Assembly (NCBI GenBank): GCA_002794775.1
Contig: NBAY01000032.1
Location: 124,001-188,000 of the forward strand
From: Porodaedalea pini
Lineage: Eukaryota > Basidiomycota > Agaricomycetes > Hymenochaetales > Hymenochaetaceae
Length of the DNA: 64,000 nucleotides
Direction of reading: 5' to 3'
In this document: positions 60,798 through 64,000 of the stretch, in pieces
Layout: the number at the start of each line of letters is the position of its first letter
How positions within the stretch are numbered: the first letter of the stretch is position 1
Made by a program: the position numbers and the translations under genes
Notes under the pieces: model-generated
The model's input: only the letters and a program-made list of their open reading frames with translations
What the model was told of the DNA's origin: nothing
Databases searched by the model: none

Positions 60798-61210
60798 TGT
60801 TAGGCGGGAGTCCGGGAGACGATTCGGACTGGGCAGGCCTCGGCTGACTGTTGTCTGGGACGTGCTATACTCGAGCGTAGACTCGGGACACGCTTACTCA
60901 GGCTAGGTCGTCGCGGAGGTAAGAGGATTAATACAAGTCTAAACTAATACAAGGGGGACGAGTCTCACCTAGGTCGTCGCGGAGGTAAGAGGAAAAGCAG
61001 AACAAGGAGTTCATGCGATTCCTGAGACCTTATATAGCGACGACCGTGAGACTATATTACCTAACATTACATAACGAGTAGGAATGGAACGAATGAAGAC
61101 AGTGTGGGAATGATTGTGTAAGATGGGTAAATATAATGAAAAGGACGGATATAATAAAGGAAATGGTAAAAGGGAAAATAAAGGAAAAGGTGAAAGTTCA
61201 GGTTCTAACA
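60798..61210 (-). repeat. LTR of the Ty3/gypsy retrotransposon (3' LTR in element orientation)
   Basis: 413 bp bounded by TGTTAG and CTAACA, the inverted TG...CA termini of LTRs. It follows the polypurine tract of the pol gene on the minus strand. In element orientation a TATATAA box (about 61029-61035) fits the U3 promoter. A 25-bp word is directly repeated at 60903-60927 and 60969-60993. The five bases outside, 60793-60797 (TCTAG), are the probable target duplication; the matching copy lies beyond the window. Confidence 0.87.
60903..60993. repeat. 25-bp direct repeat inside the LTR
   Basis: Two identical 25-bp units at 60903-60927 and 60969-60993, each containing TCGTCGCGGAGGTAAGAGG, spaced 41 bp apart. 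They lie on the R/U5 side of the LTR in element orientation, downstream of its TATA box. Confidence 0.75.
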
Positions 61211-64000
61211 TTACCCCCCCTTCAAGGTTGGGCGTCCCGACCAACCATGATCGCGGTCGTCAGGCTCGGTGTCGACGAAGAGCGGACGGAGTCGTTGACG
61301 AGGGATGTCGAGTTTCTGAGGTGCACCGGGATGTTTGAGGTAGAACTCAGCGATCGCCTCCTTTGCGTTCTCGCCAAAGTCCGTCTCAGGCTGCCAAGTA
61401 GGTTCATTGTAGCCGACCCACTTGACAAGGTACTGTAGTTTCCCTCGGTGCAGACGTGAGTCTAAGACTTCCTCGAGTTCGTACTCCTCCTCGTTGTCGA
61501 CGATGTCTGGCGGCGGCGGCGGCGGTTGCTTTTGGCTTTCAAAGGACGGCTCGACGGCGGGTTTCAACAGGGCTTCGTTAAAGACAGGGTGGACCTTTTT
61601 CCATCGCTTCGGGAGTTTGAGCTTGTACGCGCTCGCTCCTACCTTGTCGACTACGTCAAAGGGGCCGTACCATTTGTCTGCGAGTTTCTTTGTCGGCGAG
61701 TCCGTACTGATGTTTCGCCCATCAAGGAAGACCTTGTCTCCAGCCTTGTACTCCACCGAAGCTCCTGCTGTCCGGTCATGGTATCGCTTCATGTCCTCTG
61801 CTGCCTTGACTAGGTTGTCCTTAGCAACGCGATGAGTCTCCTTGATGTGCTTTGCGAATTCTTCCGCTGACATGTTAGCAGATGAGGTTCGCGTCGTGTC
61901 GAAGCTCAAGGGGTGACGTCCTGTGTTCACGTAGAAGGGGGACATCTTTGTTGCTGAGTGTTCGCGGTTGTTGTATGCGAACTCTGCGAGGGGGAGCCAG
62001 TCCTTCCAGTCCGCTTGCCGATGGTTAACGAAGAGTCGAAGGTACTGTTCGAGCTCTTGGTTAATGCATTCCGTTTGACCATCCGTCTGTGGATGGTACG
62101 CTGTCGACGGGTTGCCTTCAATGTGCAGAAGTTTGTACAGCTCCTTCATCATCGACGCATCGAACTGCGTGCCTCGGTCATGGATGATCTTCTTTGGTAG
62201 GCCATAGAGGCGGAAGACGTGGTCGCGGTACAGCTGGGCCATGCCTTCTGCTGACAGCCTCGTTGTCATCGGGATCGTGTGCATCTGCTTTGAGAACCTA
62301 TCCATGAAGACGCAGATCGCGTTGTGTCCCTTGGAGTCCGGGAGCTCTCCGATTAGGTCAACCGTAACAATTTCCCAGGGTCCTTCAGGGACAGCGTTTG
62401 GATGGAGCGGTCTAGACCTCGACGTTCTTAAGGCTTTCGTCCATTGACAACGGTCGCATCCTCGGACGTATGCTCGGACGTCGGAGAACATCGATGCCCA
62501 CCAGAAATCGCGACGGACGAGCTCTACTGTCTTCGACGCTCCCGGATGACCAGCCAGAACCGATTCGTGGCACTCCCGCAACACGGCCTCCTTTATTGTC
62601 AATGGAACATACACCTTGCCTTTCATTCGCCACAACTCGGCGACCTCCACCAAACCCGTAGGCCTCTCTGACTCGTCCTGCGTCCTCTGCGCTTCACCCA
62701 CTCGTTCCATCACCTCGTCGCGCGATGTCCGCACCACTCCACGGTTCAACCACTTATCCTTGATGAACACGACCCCATCGTTGTCATCCTTCCCCTGATC
62801 ATAGCCCGCCATGCGCGATAGTAGGTCTGCCTTGCCCATCGTCTTGCCCGACTTGTGTTCGAGGTGGAAGTCGAATTCTTCAAGTTCAGTCCGCCAGCGA
62901 GCTTGGCGATAGCTCAGCTTCTGCGCCGACCTGAAGTAGGTGAGGTTGGCGTGGTCGGACCAGATTTCAATCTTGTGGCGAGCGCCGAGGAGGTATTGCC
63001 GCCACTCCTTGAGCGCCGAAACGATCGCGAGCATCTCCTTGTCGTAGATCTCGTAGTTTCGTTCTGCCGGTTCAAGTGCCTCTGACCTGTAGGCGATCAC
63101 CCTCCACTTCCCTTCCTGCTTCTGCAACAACACACCACCAAGTGCAAAGTTCGACGAGTCCACTTCTACGCGGAAGGGGCCCTCGTCATTGGCGATGGCT
63201 AGGACTGGAGGTGAGCAGAGACGTTGTCTCAGCTCCTCGAACGCTTCCTGCTGTTCGGTCTCCCATACCCAGTCCTTCTTGCCCGTTAACGACGTCAATG
63301 GTCGGACCACCTTGCTGTAGTCCTTAATAAACCATCTCAGCCAGTTTCCCATGCCGAGGAACTGTTGCAGCTCCTTGAGGTTCCGTGGGACTGGCCAGTT
63401 CGCAATCGCCTCCGTCTTTGCCGGGTCAGCCCTGATCTCGCCATTGCCGATGATGTGGCCGAGGTATTTGACGACCTTGGCGTCAAACTCGCACTTCTCC
63501 GGCTTCAGGTACAGGCCATTTTCTCGGAGGATCTGGAGTACGCGCCTCGACGTGTCGATATGCTCCTCAATGGTTTCCGAGAGGATCAGGATGTCGTCGA
63601 GGTATACGATGATCAAGTTCGCATAGATTAGGTCCTTAAAGATGTGGTTGACAAAGGCCTGGAATGTGGCCGGCGCGTTGCAAAGACCAAAAAACATGAC
63701 CGTCGGTTCGAAGAGGCCCATGTTCGTGCGAAACGCTGCCTTCCATTCGTCACCCTCGCGGATCCGGATATTGTAGTACCCCCATCGAAGGTCAAGCTTA
63801 GTGATGTACTTCGCTTTCTTGACCTTGTCGACGAGTTCGTCAATGAGAGGGAGGGGATACTTGTTCTTGATTGTACCGTCATTGAGCTTACGGTAATCCT
63901 GGATCGGGCGTAGCGATTTGTCGGCCTTCTTAATGAAGAAGAAGGGCGATGCCATGGGCGATATCGACCGTCGAATGCGACCCGACTTCAGATTTTCATC
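61211..64000 (-). CDS. Chromodomain Ty3/gypsy retrotransposon polyprotein (pol; 5' part outside window)
   Basis: Open with no stop from the window edge to TAA at 61213-61211, 928 codons, so probably a recent insertion. Order: reverse transcriptase (SPMASPFFFIKKADKSLRPI, KLDLRWGYYNIRI, and catalytic YLDD about 118 residues after MASP), RNase H (VEVDSSNFALGGVLLQ, NYEIYDKEMLAIVSALK, SDHANLTYF), integrase zinc-binding region (CHESVLAGHPGA through CDRC), integrase core with the Asp of IVTVDLIGELP, the Asp of IIHDRGTQFD and the Glu of YHPQTDGQTECINQELE. A C-terminal chromodomain follows (LEEVLDSRLHRGKLQYLVKW and VGYNEPTWQPETDF), which in chromoviruses targets heterochromatin. The stop codon abuts the LTR. 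Gag, protease and the 5' LTR lie beyond the window. Confidence 0.93.
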   Translation of the reverse strand, partial: DENLKSGRIRRSISPMASPFFFIKKADKSLRPIQDYRKLNDGTIKNKYPLPLIDELVDKVKKAKYITKLDLRWGYYNIRIREGDEWKAAFRTNMGLFEPTVMFFGLCNAPATFQAFVNHIFKDLIYANLIIVYLDDILILSETIEEHIDTSRRVLQILRENGLYLKPEKCEFDAKVVKYLGHIIGNGEIRADPAKTEAIANWPVPRNLKELQQFLGMGNWLRWFIKDYSKVVRPLTSLTGKKDWVWETEQQEAFEELRQRLCSPPVLAIANDEGPFRVEVDSSNFALGGVLLQKQEGKWRVIAYRSEALEPAERNYEIYDKEMLAIVSALKEWRQYLLGARHKIEIWSDHANLTYFRSAQKLSYRQARWRTELEEFDFHLEHKSGKTMGKADLLSRMAGYDQGKDDNDGVVFIKDKWLNRGVVRTSRDEVMERVGEAQRTQDESERPTGLVEVAELWRMKGKVYVPLTIKEAVLRECHESVLAGHPGASKTVELVRRDFWWASMFSDVRAYVRGCDRCQWTKALRTSRSRPLHPNAVPEGPWEIVTVDLIGELPDSKGHNAICVFMDRFSKQMHTIPMTTRLSAEGMAQLYRDHVFRLYGLPKKIIHDRGTQFDASMMKELYKLLHIEGNPSTAYHPQTDGQTECINQELEQYLRLFVNHRQADWKDWLPLAEFAYNNREHSATKMSPFYVNTGRHPLSFDTTRTSSANMSAEEFAKHIKETHRVAKDNLVKAAEDMKRYHDRTAGASVEYKAGDKVFLDGRNISTDSPTKKLADKWYGPFDVVDKVGASAYKLKLPKRWKKVHPVFNEALLKPAVEPSFESQKQPPPPPPDIVDNEEEYELEEVLDSRLHRGKLQYLVKWVGYNEPTWQPETDFGENAKEAIAEFYLKHPGAPQKLDIPRQRLRPLFVDTEPDDRDHGWSGRPTLKGG
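61214..61224 (-). other. Polypurine tract of the gypsy element
   Basis: In element orientation the purine run AAGGGGGGG sits immediately before TAA and the LTR. It primes plus-strand synthesis in this class. It is coding at the same time: it forms the last Lys-Gly-Gly codons of pol. Confidence 0.75.

Overview
This is nuclear DNA of a filamentous basidiomycete, most likely an Agaricomycete. The protein-coding genes are cut by many short GT-AG introns of about 50-60 bp. One gene belongs to the DUF6533 membrane-protein family typical of mushroom-forming fungi, and the transposase families are ones common in Agaricomycetes. The species cannot be told from the sequence.

Layout. 1-9.0 kb: two related DUF6533 membrane-protein genes on the minus strand (one cut by the window edge), with two pairs of colinear duplicated segments, then gene-poor DNA. 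9.0-17.4 kb: an AT-rich, CpG-poor transposon island. It holds an 850-bp foldback element with perfect TA target duplications, a decayed epoxide hydrolase gene, and a 3.7-kb Tc1/mariner-type element with matched terminal inverted repeats whose DDE transposase is full of stops. 18.1-57.7 kb: a conventional, gene-dense euchromatic block. It holds MLH1 (mismatch repair), a Furry/Tao3/Mor2-type cell-morphogenesis scaffold, a CBS-domain protein, an atypical long G-protein alpha subunit, the U5 snRNP thioredoxin-like protein Dim1/Dib1, a TauD/TfdA dioxygenase, a type-B carboxylesterase with a His/Gln-rich tail, a secreted histidine acid phosphatase, an Rmd1/DUF155 protein, an ACSF2-like acyl-CoA synthetase, a C2H2 zinc-finger protein, and a protein combining RING and RRM domains. 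58.2-64 kb: a three-level transposon nest, with a chromodomain Ty3/gypsy retrotransposon inside the first codons of a pogo/Tigger transposase, itself inserted at a TA inside another copy of the foldback element seen at 9 kb.

The genes form no operon or obvious biosynthetic cluster; they are housekeeping and signalling genes with individual promoters. Three MluI cell-cycle boxes precede MLH1. A 10-bp word, ACTAGTACTG, recurs six times between 31 and 50 kb, always between genes. The most unusual content is the layered transposon record (nest order, CpG-transition decay, a pseudogenised host-type enzyme inside the island), the switch-II substitution in the G-alpha protein and the RING+RRM architecture. 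I did not find a convincing wholly new multi-gene system. Exon boundaries are my own reading of splice signals and reading frame; gene spans given are start codon to stop codon, including introns.
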